DNA of 64,000 bases. Origin: Castanea sativa (lineage: Eukaryota > Streptophyta > Magnoliopsida > Fagales > Fagaceae). Positions 23,345-34,155 of the stretch are shown one piece after another. The notes under the pieces are model-generated. The model did not search any database and was not told where the DNA came from. It saw nothing but the letters and a program-made list of their open reading frames with translations. The stretch spans positions 32,523,501 through 32,587,500 of the forward strand of contig NC_134021.1 of NCBI RefSeq assembly GCF_040712315.1, given 5' to 3'. The first letter of the stretch is position 1, and each line of letters starts with the position of its first letter. Both the position numbers and the translations under genes were made by a program.

Positions 23345-24780
23345 AACTGTCAGTTTCTGAGTCTTTTGGTTAAATATTACAAAAAATAGAGTTTTTTGTT
23401 GTTATAGGCACTATTCCAAGTTATTTAGGGGAATGAGAAGAGAGAGTGAATTTCGGCAATAGTGTTGCCGAAGTTCTAACAAAAGTAGGAGAGAGAAAAA
23501 GAAAAAGTAAGAGAGAGAAATTTTAGAATTTCGGCAACACTGTTACCGAAATTCCTTCTGCCCAACCTCTGCCCGAGTGAGTGAGTGAGTGCGTGCCCAA
23601 TGCGAGTGCCCGGAGGAAAAAAAAATGTTTTGTGGCAATCCCATTGCCGAAAATGGAGGGAAAAGGTGAAAAAAGAAGAAGAAGAATTTTGGCAATGGTA
23701 ATGCCGAAATAGGGGGAAAAGAGAGAGAGAAAAAAAAAAAAAAGGAATTTTGGCAATGGTATTGCCAAAATAGGGAGAAAAAAGAGAAAAAAAATGGAAA
23801 TGGTATTGCCGAAATAAGGGGGGGGGAAAAAAAGAATTTTGGCAATGATATTGCCAAAATAGGGGGAAAAAGAAAAAAAAATTTATGGCAATGGTTTTTC
23901 CGAAATAGGGGAGAAAAAAGAATTGTGGCAATGCCATTGCTGAAAATGAAAAAAAAGGGTAAAAAAAGGAAAACCAAATGTGGCAATGGAATTGCCGAAA
24001 TAGAGGGAAAAACCATCTAAAACAAACTCAAGTATGCTAAGTGTTTGATTCTTATCCGTACATTGAGTGTTTGATTTTTATTCTAAAAAAGTAAATAGAT
24101 TTTGAAAAAGTACATAAATTCTAAAAAGTACATGAAAGAAAGTTATAGAAGAAAAAAAATGATTGATGTGTACTGTAAATTTTAAAAAAAAAACTGAGAT
24201 TTTTGCAGAGATTCTTTGCAGTGGCATTGCTGAAATAGAAGGAAAAAAAAAGTACGTCCACAATATTTTTATTTTTACAATATTTTTGCAACAAATCATA
24301 GGTGGTTAATTGTTGCTGGTTCAAATTTGAACCTAACGTTAAGATACTTTTTTGTTCCAATAATAATAACTACTAACAACTTGTCACTTATAATTTGTTG
24401 TGAAAATATTATCCAAATAAAAAATATATATAGTAAACATATTCTTATCTTTCAGAGTTTTTTTTGACCTGGTTTGTGTATATGTCATGTTTTTCCATTT
24501 CATATTGTAAAAGTACCTATGAGGAGTCAATCAACCATCTTCAGAGATTCTTATTCTTTTTACTTTTTATATAAAGCCATCTTCAGAGATTCTTATTCTC
24601 TTTACTTTTTATGTCCCCCTTCAAAGATTCTTATCCTTTTACTTTTTATGGCCTCTCCGTGACAAGTGATTTTTTGTCTTTTTATTTCACCTCTTTCTAA
24701 TAAAAGGCAAGTGCCTTGCTAAAGTTTCCTCACAAACTTACACTTTTACTTTTCATCTTTTTCGATTGTTAAGTTTTTCT
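23345..24780 (+). repeat. Left inverted terminal region
   Basis: Outer part 23420-24000: palindromic GGCAAT...ATTGCC units separated by purine-rich spacers. Inner part: GCAGAGATTCTTTGCAG, GTTCAAATTTGAACC, then three AGATTCTTATTC...CTTTTTAC units near 24540-24640. Its reverse complement is found at 27800-29015. Confidence 0.78.
23455..24000 (+). repeat. Array of palindromic GGCAATGGTATTGCC units (left)
   Basis: At least nine units of the form GGCAATGGNATTGCCGAAAT occur at intervals of about 45-70 bp, for example near 23454, 23527, 23634, 23690, 23752, 23839, 23887, 23926 and 23980. Each unit is itself a dyad. The spacers are G/A runs, so long minus-strand open frames here are low-complexity artefacts. 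Confidence 0.85.
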
Positions 24781-25679
24781 TTAGTTTTGCTTTAGCATAC
24801 ACAACTAAAGATTGTAAGGTTTTTTGTTTTTTTTTTTCTTTTAGCGATTATGATTATTGTTGTTGTTGTTGTTGTTTTTATTCAAATTTTAGATTAATGA
24901 ATTTTTTATGGTTTATTTTGTGTTTATTTATTATTATCTAATTGTGTTTTTTTTTTTGCAAGTATTACTCTATAATTCTCACTTTTTCAGTTGGTATCAA
25001 AATTATGGTAAGTATCTCAACTCTCTAATTAAATGTACGTATATGTTTTGTTAATTTTGAAATTATTTAATATTATTTATTGTTCTTATTAGTATATGAC
25101 CACAAAAATTGTAATAAACTGTATTATTGTGATCTTTTTATAATCAATTTTGCTTTGTTATTATCAGCTATTACATCTATTACTTGGAAAAAATATATTG
25201 CATAATATGTTTGTTGATTTATAATAAAGATATGTATGTGTATTATTTTTATTTTTATTTAGTACAATAAATTGTACATTTGTGCTTCTTTTTCTTTAAA
25301 GTTTAGTAGGTATAAAAATTAATTATATGCTTTATATATGGTTATATTAAAGTTATTATTTTTTATTATTGTTCTTTTGTTTTTAGAAGATATTTATGAT
25401 TATCTGATTATATATTTTTTTTCTTTTCTTGCAAGTATCACTCTATAATTCCTACATTCATTCACTTCGTATCGCAATTGTAGTAAGCTTCTCAGCCCCC
25501 TAATTTAATTAGAAATTATTTGCTTAGTTTGTAATTTTTTATATAGATGATTTGTAAAAAATGTACCTTCAGATATTGTAATTTTTTAATCTCACTGTTT
25601 ATCTATTAAAGATATTGTGAAAACGCATTTTCAGATATGGTTTAGCTCATTGTAGCATTTAATGTAGGATATATTTGAA

Positions 25680-26995
25680 ATGGAGCCTGGGTCATTCGAT
25701 CATTCTCTGCTAACCCAACAACAATATCACATCTCTAATGATGCAATGGAAGGCAGTATACGTTGCGAGATCAAAATTTATTAATATCCTAATAATATCT
25801 ACAATTATTCAATTTACATGAAAATAATTTCAACATTAGCAATATAATATTGTACATTTAAAAAAAAAAAATTAGGTTTCCACCTTATGAGTGCGACCCC
25901 AACGGTTTGCACCCCTCCAGCAGTTAGGCGAGCGTATCACCCCATATTTGCATCAATGTAGACTATACCGTGTTACCCGCCTACCACATATAGATATTGA
26001 CTGGAGTCTTATCACTTCTTTGGTGGAGCGGTGACAATCTGAAACCCATACATTTCACCTACCTAATTGTGAAATGTCGATCACTCTACAAGATATAACA
26101 GTCATTACATAATTGCCTATTGATGACAATGCAGTGTGCGGGCCCACTAATATGGAATGGGGACCAGTTTGTCAGAATTTACTTGGAGAGACACCACCTG
26201 AAAATGCATTGACATATGCTGGCCTTAAAATAACATGGGTAAGGAATACATTCTCAAACCTACCAAAGGGTGCCAATACTGTAACAACCTAACAATATGC
26301 TAGGGCATACATGTTCCATGTCTTGGCTTTACTATTTGGAAATAAGAGACAAAATAAATTGCATTGCTGCTTTCTCAAGCTGTTAGAGGACTTTGGTGTA
26401 GTTGGGGAATATAGCTGGGGTAGTGCCACACTTGCTTTCCTTTATAAAGAGCTGTGTATTGCTTCTATTAAAAAAAGCACTGAGGTTGCAGGTCCTGTTT
26501 TCATATTACAATTATGGGCGTGGGAGCATCTTCCATATCTGAACCCAATTCCAATAACTCCAATAAATTTAAATGGTGACGACCCATACGGTTGCAGGTA
26601 TAATATTTACTTTATATTTCTATACAATATTGTATACTGTAGTGTTTATCCTTGATACTTCTAAACCCTAAAATCAGTGGCAATCATTAATTGTGTATAG
26701 GTGGGATACCAGGAGAACGTTTACTCACACACCAACGCATGTTCTACATGCGTACCATTCTAATCACAACACACATAATAAGGATCAGGTAATATATATT
26801 GTCACAATGCATCAATGGTTAATTTACTAGTTATATTATTGTCTTGATCGATTATAACATAGTTATTGTAATTGGAATTGTAGGTTGTTTGGATACCGTA
26901 CGATAATTATTTGCATCCATGGTGTCTTGCAGAAAAACATATATGGCTTACAACAGCGCCATTGCTATACTTCCAAATTGTTGAGTATTATACCT
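25680..26995 (+). pseudogene. Plant mobile domain (MAIN/MAIL-like) gene, broken
   Basis: The ATG at 25680 starts MEPGSFDHSLLT, the usual N-terminus of PMD proteins. After a gap of about 130 bp (probable intron, acceptor AG at 25874-25875) one frame reads ERITPYLHQ, IDWSLITSLVER, THTFHLPNCEMSITLQDI, LPIDD, then from 26311 WGSATLAFLYKELCIAS and LLQLW-type FILQLWAWEHLPY. Donors and acceptors at GCAG|GT (about 26596), ATAG|GTGG (about 26700) and TTGTAG (about 26882) give two more exons with WDTRRTFTHTPTHVL and VWIPYDNYLHPW. Stops at 25888, 26032, 26110 and 26290 break it. Domesticated relatives act in nuclear gene silencing and meristem maintenance; this copy looks transposon-borne and dead. Confidence 0.82.
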
Positions 26996-27799
26996 AAAAC
27001 TTAGATTTTTGATTTAGGGGCATATACTAACCTTTTTTTTGGTTTTCTTATAGCATACTATATGAAATTTTAGGCAAGACCCATAATTTAAAACATATCA
27101 TACAAATCAGTTTTTGTTGCAAAATACATAATACAAAAACAAGGTTTTCATGAACAAATAATTTAACAAAAACAAAATTTTCATGCTTAGCTATGCCCCT
27201 AAAACATATCAACATGAATATTATGAAAAGAAAAGTAACTACTTAAAGAGATGTAACTCACCTTGTACAATGATAAAGACGGATAGGTATTTGCAAGTGT
27301 TATTCCTTATAGTTGTTTGTAGAATATATGACACGCGTGAATTGAAAATGGTTGATAGAATTATGAGGGGAATAAGAGTGGAGAAGAAGGCTGACAGAAT
27401 TTTTAGGGGGAAAAGAGTGAAAAATAAGAAATGTGGAAACTAAAGTAATATTTGTGCTGTTTAAATAGGATGAAAGTTTCGTATAAGTTAAAATCTTAGA
27501 TTTTAAACCGTACTAATAGAAATTGACCAAATACAACAAGGATCATATCTGCAAAAAATCTCAAAGTGTCTTTGTTTTTTTTTTTTTTTTGTTTTTTTTG
27601 TTTGTTTACAGTGCACATCAATCATTTATAAATCTCTGCAAAGAATCTCTGCAAAATTCTCAGTTTTTTTGTTTTTGTTTTTGTTTTTGTTTACACCGTG
27701 CACATCAATAGTTTTTTTTTTCCATAAATTTCTCCCATGTATGGATAAGAATTTGAATAAGAATATCTATGTACTTTAAACTGTACTAATAAAAATTTA

Positions 27800-29015
27800 C
27801 AACATAGTATGCAAAAAGACAAAAAGTCAAAAAGAATGACTTTGTGAGGAGACTTCAAGAAGGGCACTTGCGCTTTATTAGAAAGAGGTGAAATAAAAAG
27901 ACAAAAGAATAATCACTTGTCACGGGAAGGCCATAAAAAGTAAAAAGAATAAGAATATTTGAAGGGGCCATAAAAAGTAAAAAGAATAAGAATCTCTGAA
28001 GATAGTTTTATTGGGAAGGATGAATGGAATCTTTTCAGGCAGAAAATAAGAATGGGAGGAAGAGGTGAATTGATAGGTTGATTGACTTCTCATAGGTACT
28101 TTTACAATATGAAATGAAAGAACATGACATATACACAAACTAGGTAAAAAAAAAACTACGGAAATATAAGAATATGTTTACTATATATATTTTTTATTTG
28201 GACAATATTTTCGCAACAAATTATAAGTGGCAGGTTGTTACTAGTTGTTATTGTTGGGGTAAAAAAGTATCTTAGCATTAGGTTCAAATTTGAACCAGTA
28301 ACAACTAACCACCTATGATTTATTGTAAAAATATTGTAAAAATAAAAATGTTGTGGACGTACTTTTTTTTTTCCTTCTATTTCGGCAATGCTACTACAGA
28401 AAATTTCTGCAAAAGTCTCAATTTTTTTTTTCTATTTACAGTACATATCAATCATTTTTTTCTTCTATAACTTTCTTTCATGTACTTTTTAGAATCTATA
28501 TATTTTGAAGAAACACCCCCTTCTATTTCGACAATGCCATTGCCACAATTGGTTTTCATTTTTTTATTTAAACTTTTTTTTTCCCATTTTTGGCAATGGC
28601 ATTGCCACAATTTTTTTTTCTCTATTTCGGCAATACGATTGCCACAATTTTTTTTATTCTCTTTTTTCCCCTCTATTTCGGCAATACCATTGCCAACTTT
28701 TTTTTTTATATACTTTTTCCCTCCATTTTTGGCAATGGAATTGCCACAAAATATTTTTTTTTTCTTTGGGCACTCACATTGGGTATGTGCTCACTCACTC
28801 ACTCGGGGAGGGGTTGGGCAGAAGAAATTTCGGTAATAGTGTTGCTGAAATTTTAAAATTTTTCTCTTACTTTTTCTTTTTCTCTCTTTTACTTTTGTTA
28901 AAATTTTGACAATTTTTTAAATAATTTGTAACAGTGTCTATAATAACAAAAAAAATTTTTATTTTATTTTGTAATATTTAGTCAAAAGACACGTCAATTT
29001 CTACTTACTTTTTTT
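27800..29015 (-). repeat. Right inverted terminal region
   Basis: Inverted copy of 23345-24780. It contains at least five GGCAAT...ATTGCC dyads between 28525 and 28750, and the CTCACTCACTCACTC block (28790-28805) matching GAGTGAGTGAGTGAG at 23575-23590. A partial extra copy of an inner segment (TGCAAAGAATCTCTGCAAAA with GTGCACATCAAT) sits at 27608-27715. Confidence 0.78.
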
Positions 29016-29621
29016 AAAATTTTTATGTTGTCGTTACAGGTTCACACTGATTGACTAGAAGACAAAGAAATAATTGAGACATACCTATACACACGCATAC
29101 ATTATTATACATATAGGCTAATCTTCTGTGCTTGATTTATAATAATTCTCTCGTTGGATTTTCCAGATTCAGAGTACCCGGTGAATGCTACAAGAAAGAA
29201 CAGAGCACTTTCTCCACGCCCGGGGGGCAATAATATAAAAAAATCGGCTTTTCTTTTCACATCACATCAGCAATATTGTAAGTCTTTTGCCTTTTCTCAC
29301 TCTCTTTTCACATCAGTACTGAGATCAAATCTCTACTTTTTAATACTCCTACGGGTAAATAAAGAGTTTTATTTTGTGATTGTTACTAAATGAAGGAAAA
29401 CAAATTAAGAAAAAGCCTTTTATACAGTCCCTGGACTATCAATCTATTATGATTGTTTTCAATTTTTTTTTCCAAGATGAATATGATTATTTTTCTTGAT
29501 TATTCCTTGATCTATTTTAAGAATAAGAGCTTATTTTTGAAAAAAGAATAAGATTTTTGCTTTTGATAATTTGATACAAAGAAAAGATTTGCATTTTTAT
29601 TTTTTGACAATCGAGATTATA
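29016..29621. other. Intergenic, no gene seen
   Basis: No domain or repeat recognised. A short open frame at 29154-29393 has no recognisable features. Confidence 0.45.
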
Positions 29622-29630
29622 ACTACAACT

Positions 29631-30314
29631 ATGGTTGTCAAATCTCGATCTGGATCTTATGATTTTACAATATCATATTCTCAAAACAATCTAGATCTTT
29701 CAAGAATCTTTGCGATCGTTCAAGATTAGTAAGATCGTACGATTCTGACGATCTCAAACAACCTTAATTTCTTGTAATCTTCTTTAACTTGACAGAATGC
29801 TCAATTAGACATAAATGAAAAATAAAATCCTAATAGACTAAGTTTTTCTACTCTAATGTAGAGAAGGTGTTAGTTGGACCAAACTAAAAAAAAAAAATCC
29901 TAATAGAGTGTCACATTTTGAGGTTTTTGGCCTCTTTAAATAATATATTTTTTTATACAAGATAAAATTTTTACTCTAACCTAATCTAAGTGTATATGTG
30001 TGTGAAACTCTCTCCTGGAAACTTGAACCCCGACCCTTGCCCCCTACACCTCACAAGCACTTATACTCGTGGAGTGACCATCGCATCAAGGGTATGCGGT
30101 GGTCTCTTTAAATGATACTTACAGATGAATGTATTGGTGTATGCTAATTATATCATTGAATGTATAATTTATGTGATTATTTAACATACCCATGTGTATT
30201 CTTTGTTTTTTTCTCAAATATTGTAGGATTTTACAATCTACGATCCGATTCTATGATCTACGATCCTACTTACCTCTCACGATCCTACGTATGATTCCGA
30301 TTTTGACAACCTTG
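29631..30314. mobile_element. Mutator-type MITE, TSD ACTACAACT, with SINE inside
   Basis: The ends ATGGTTGTCAAATCTCG and CGATTTTGACAACCTTG are inverted repeats. A perfect 9-bp duplication ACTACAACT flanks them (29622-29630, 30315-30323). The interior repeats the GATCGTACGATT/ACGATCCTA words. A 162-bp SINE with its own TSD interrupts it. Confidence 0.85.
29942..30103 (-). mobile_element. SINE, TSD CTCTTTAAAT
   Basis: A direct duplication CTCTTTAAAT lies at 29932-29941 and 30104-30113. On the minus strand it has a GATGCGATGGTCACTCC head (A-box-like), then GGTTCAAGTTTCC (B-box-like) and a TATCTTGTATAAAAAAA-type 3' end. A truncated relative is at 56484-56606. Confidence 0.82.
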
Positions 30315-30504
30315 ACTACAACTATAACCCCATCTCCCCCGTCCCAACATCACTTGAATTTGGGTCCACAAACCCCTCAAACTTTTAAGGTTTAGGGAAG
30401 TAACTCACTTAACGTGAAACGGTGGTAGATTTGCATTTGAATGTTTTTATATTGAAAACATTAAAAATACATATAAATATATTGATATATTTGAGCAAAG
30501 AGTT

Positions 30505-30988
30505 TGTGAGGTGCCGAAGACCCCAGAACCCGAGGACCCGGGGAAGGGAAGCTCGGGACATAGTAAGCAAGGGAGAATAAAGAAACTTACCCGAGGATGC
30601 CCGAAGATGAAGTGGCACGGGCGTTGATGACATAGGGGACGTATTGCGACTAGCTGAATGTCTGTCACCAACCTTTCTGGCCGCATTAATTAGAAAGTAC
30701 CGACTTTAGCCGTTGCATTAATGTAGACGTGACCTGAACAGTACGGGACGCAAAGTTAGGGCCTTGCTCCATTACCGACGGACAGGTGTCGGGGGAAGAA
30801 GCGTAATAGATTGCAAGGTGTAGGGCTGAGATGATAGGAGCCAAGGATATAAATAGGAACCAGAAGATACAGAGGGGGATTTTTTTGTTGTTGTTGGACC
30901 TTCTCTACCAAATATATTGTATTCAGATCTTTAGTCAGGGAATTAGCAGTGGTACTTTAGGCTGGTTTATGATTTTTTGGTCCTTACA
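30505..30988 (+). repeat. 5' LTR (484 bp)
   Basis: Matches 31819-32343 but lacks about 41 bp, including the stretch TGGCGAGATAACTTAGAAGG present in the 3' LTR near 31981. A TATAAATA box lies at 30848-30855. Confidence 0.92.
30848..30855 (+). promoter_or_regulatory. TATA box in LTR
   Basis: TATAAATA, conserved in the 3' LTR at 32202-32209, about 140 bp before the LTR end. Confidence 0.6.
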
Positions 30989-31039
30989 ATTGGCGCCGTC
31001 TGTGGGGACAACAACGTGGTACATTCCGTTTAGAAGTAT

Positions 31040-31480
31040 ATGGCGGAGGCGTATCTAGAAAGAGAGGAATCAGTGAATTCACGAAGTAGGGACGTAACCG
31101 TAAGTCTCCAACAAGGAATAGAGAAGGGACATACCTCAGGGGTGGCGGAAGCACATAATAGCGGTCAGGGGGCTGAACAACGATCACCAACTGAGGGGCA
31201 GATGTCCCGCGATGATGTACTGTAGCAAATGCAATCTGAGATAGTTTACTTACGCAAGTGCTTGGATAGTAGAAAACGGGGACGGAAGAGTTATGCTTGT
31301 TCTTCCAGTGACAGTTCGGAAGCAAACCTTGGAGGAAATGAGCCTCCAGTATTTGAGCCTACGCGAAGTGTGACCCGTGTTAGCACGCCTTCGGGTGTTA
31401 GGACAAAGAAACAAAAGGAAAATGAACACACCTCTAGAGAATGCTTAAAACTTGTCCTCGGGAGCTCTCTCTTCTTTTAA
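31040..31480 (+). pseudogene. gag-like N-terminal fragment
   Basis: The frame opens with ATG at 31040 (MAEAYLEREESVNS), meets TAG at 31223, and continues with QSEIVYLRKCLDSRK, then a Ser-rich stretch, to a stop near 31478. It is hydrophilic and charged with a short coiled-coil-like piece (LRKCL), the style of plant gypsy gag N-termini before the capsid domain. No zinc knuckle is present. The identification is by position and composition. Confidence 0.45.
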
Positions 31481-31818
31481 TCCTTCAAAACGCCAAAATG
31501 AGCTTCATCCAGCCTGAAGATTTGCTTTTATAGGGGTGGGAAAGTAGAAAATGAGATAAGGGCGGTAACTTTCCCGCTCATAAGTAAGATCGAAATCTGA
31601 GCCGTACAATGTTCATCCAGCCGTAGAACGTGGCGGGAAAAGAGACGCTAGACTCCATAAATGCTCCATCGTGGGATACGAGGCGCCAGATGCGGGTCAT
31701 GGGGCAGTGAAAAGACGTCTGTACGTGTGAAAACAAAGGAACATGTAAGAAGCGTGTATGTGAAGTTAAAACTTGGTTATTAATTTATGGTTAATAACTC
31801 AAGTGTTAAAGGGCCTAT

Positions 31819-32343
31819 TGTGAGGTGCCGAAGACCCAAGAACCCGAGGACCCGAGGAAGGGAAGCTCGGGACATAGTAAGCAAGGGAGAATAAAGGAAT
31901 AAAGAAACTTAACCGAGGATGCCCAAAGATGAAGTGGCACGGGCGTTGATGACATAGGGGACGTATTGCGACTAGCTGAATGTGGCGAGATAACTTAGAA
32001 GGGTGCATTAAATGTTCGGCACCAACCTTTCTGGCCGCATTAATTAGAAAGTACTGACTTTATCCGTTGCATTAATGTAGACGTGACCTGAATAGTACGG
32101 GACGCAAAGTTAGGGCCTTGCTCCATTACCAACGGACAGGTGTCGGGGGAAGAAGCGTAATAGATTGCAAGGTGTAGGGCTGAGATGATAGGAGCCAAGG
32201 ATATAAATAGGAACTGGAAGATACAGAGGGGGATTTGTTTTGTTGTTGTTGGACCCTCTCTACCAAATATATTGTATTCGGATCTTTAGTTAGGGAATTA
32301 GCAGTGGTACTCTAGGCTGGTTTATGATTTTTTGGTCCTTACA
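31819..32343 (+). repeat. 3' LTR (525 bp)
   Basis: Starts TGTGAGGTGCCG, ends CCTTACA. It is longer than the 5' LTR by the deletion noted there. Confidence 0.92.
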
Positions 32344-32348
32344 GAGTT

Positions 32349-33251
32349 TATTACCCAATGATAATAAAAAGTTTTTGTCGTTATACTCCTACGCGAGATG
32401 TTTTCATTTTCAACAATGTGCCTTTAACTTACATATGAAATTTTGTTACAGAAGATATTGCTTTCACATGGTTTTTTTGGTCACTTGATCCATATAAGTT
32501 TAAAGAACAAGAGAGATTTATTAATGCTAAGACTCTAATAAGACATCGTGCAAAACAGCCAAAACATCCTAAGATGATTTGAATTGGATAGCTGTTTCCA
32601 AATTCCAAAAGCATCCTTTGATCCATTTACCTTATACAGTGGTTTTTATTTATTTATTTATTTATTATTATTATTATTTGATAATACAATAGAAAAGGAG
32701 GAATTTGACCTCTGAATATTTCCATTGGATATACCAAAAAATGTTAACTAGTTGAAACTCTTCACACCTTATACCGCTTATTTTGAATAAATGTAGATTT
32801 CAAACTAAGGTAAGTTAGTTATGTGTCGGAGAAAATGAATTATGAGAAAATATATTATTAGGAGAATTGACGAGTAGTATTTTGCTATTATAATATGTAT
32901 TATAATTAAGTAATGATTTATACTTTTAATAAAAGAACAGCAACAGTGGGAGACATTCATCCCCCCTTCCCCCCAAAAAAAGAAGTAGAAGAAGGTGATA
33001 ATTCATAGAAAACTCATAAAAGTGAGTAGGGAAATATTGTTACTCAATGAAAAGTTTAATGCTTTATTTATTCATTTATTCTTATCAAATTTTTTGTTTT
33101 GAAATTTACATTTTTCAATAAAAAATTCATAGTTTTTTTGCTTTTTTTTTTTTATAAAAAAATTAATTGGTTAGGATTAGCAAAGCCTGGAAGTCATTCA
33201 AAACTTATTCTAGTGAAGAATTATGCTAACTATTTTCATAAATCTCTTATA
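32349..33251. other. Intergenic, no gene seen
   Basis: AT-rich, with short (TTTA)n/(ATT)n runs near 32650-32680 and a C-run near 32960. No coding signal. Confidence 0.45.
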
Positions 33252-33261
33252 CTAGGTCGAA

Positions 33262-33930
33262 GGAGAAAATATTAAAATAACATTAATTTTCAAACAATAT
33301 AATTAGTAGTTAAGTTTTACAAACTATATTTTTTACTAGCATCTCGAGTCTAAAAGACTCGATTTTGGGGCTATAAATCGAGTCTTTAATGCTCGATTTT
33401 TATGGTCTGATTCTGTCTGATGTGACATTTTTTTCACGTGGCGACTACTTGGAAATCGAGTCTCTAAGACTCGATTTACAAGCCAAAAAAAATTTCCTCT
33501 ACTTCCATCCATTCCCAGAGCAAAACCCACCACCAAAAAAAAAAAAAAAACGAACCCACTTAGCCCACCTGGGTCGCGCGGCCTGGGCGCGCTGCCTGGG
33601 CGCGCAACCCAGGCCGCGCGACCTAGGTGGGCTGAGTGCGTTCGTTTTTTTTTTTTTTTTGTGGTGGGTTTTGCTCTGGGAATGGATGGAGGCAGAGGAA
33701 AATTTTTTTGGTTGTAAATCGAGTCTTAGAGACTTGATTTCCAAGTAGTCACCACGTGAAAAAATGCCACATCAGACAGAATTAGACCATAAAAATCGAG
33801 CACTAAAGACTCGATTTATAGCCCCAAAATCGAGTCTTTTATACTCGAGATGCTAGTAAAAAATATAGTTTGTAAAACTTAACTACTAATTATATTATTT
33901 GAAAATTAATGTTATTTTAATATTTTCTCC
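33262..33930. mobile_element. Fold-back Mutator-type MITE (669 bp), 10-bp TSD
   Basis: The whole element is one long inverted repeat. The left end GGAGAAAATATTAAAATAAC pairs with the right end, and pairing continues through TCGAGTCT...AGACTCGA blocks, a CACGTGG block, A/T runs and a GC-rich core near 33570-33625. The arms are about 320 bp. A perfect duplication CTAGGTCGAA flanks it (33252-33261 and 33931-33940). Open frames on both strands mirror each other and are artefacts of symmetry. Confidence 0.92.
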
Positions 33931-33940
33931 CTAGGTCGAA

Positions 33941-34152
33941 ATTCAAAATTTATATCTCATTACTAGAAAAGAAAAGAAAAAGAAAAATTTAATATTTAAA
34001 GGCATTTGACATTTCATTTTGCATATCAGTGAAGTCTTCTTAGAGCGCTAGTATTGGGGGTGTAAAAACCCTCCAGTTTCTATTTTAGCAACTCACAAGC
34101 TTGAACACACCATTATCCCAGGATGTCTTGCTAAAAAATCATACCTGAACAG
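33941..34152. other. Short spacer between two MITEs
   Basis: No gene or repeat recognised apart from A-rich sequence near 33965-33990. Confidence 0.4.
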
Positions 34153-34155
34153 TAA

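Larger units (their letters stand above)
23345..29015. mobile_element. ~5.7-kb DNA transposon-like element carrying a PMD gene
   Basis: The regions 23345-24780 and 27800-29015 are inverted copies of each other. They flank a centre that contains a plant mobile domain gene (25680-26995). Collinear inverted matches run from the outer GTCTTTTGGTTAAATATTAC block through the GGCAAT arrays to the inner CACCTCTTTCTAATAAA block. No transposase motif was recognised, and a TSD could not be fixed because the outer borders are AT-rich and the left one abuts another MITE. PMD genes are known passengers or components of plant Mutator-like elements, so a MULE-type origin is the likeliest reading. Confidence 0.7.
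30505..32343 (+). mobile_element. Non-autonomous LTR retrotransposon (1.84 kb), TSD GAGTT
   Basis: Two direct LTRs (30505-30988 and 31819-32343), both TGTGAGG...CCTTACA, enclose an 830-bp interior. A perfect 5-bp duplication GAGTT flanks the element (30500-30504 and 32344-32348). The interior begins ATTGGCGCCGTCTGTGGGG, a primer-binding-site-like sequence common in plant Ty3/gypsy elements. It encodes only a gag-like N-terminal fragment. No protease, RT or integrase is present, so mobility would have needed help from a relative. Confidence 0.93.

Noticed and set aside
23476..24016. Long minus-strand open frames (153-157 residues) rich in Phe/Pro
   Set aside because: They read through the purine-run palindromic array of a transposon end; composition and repeat structure explain them.
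28480..28909. Open frames of 118-134 residues rich in Phe
   Set aside because: Inverted counterpart of the same repeat array; no domain.
33336..33748. Mirror-image open frames on both strands
   Set aside because: Produced by the symmetry of the fold-back element.
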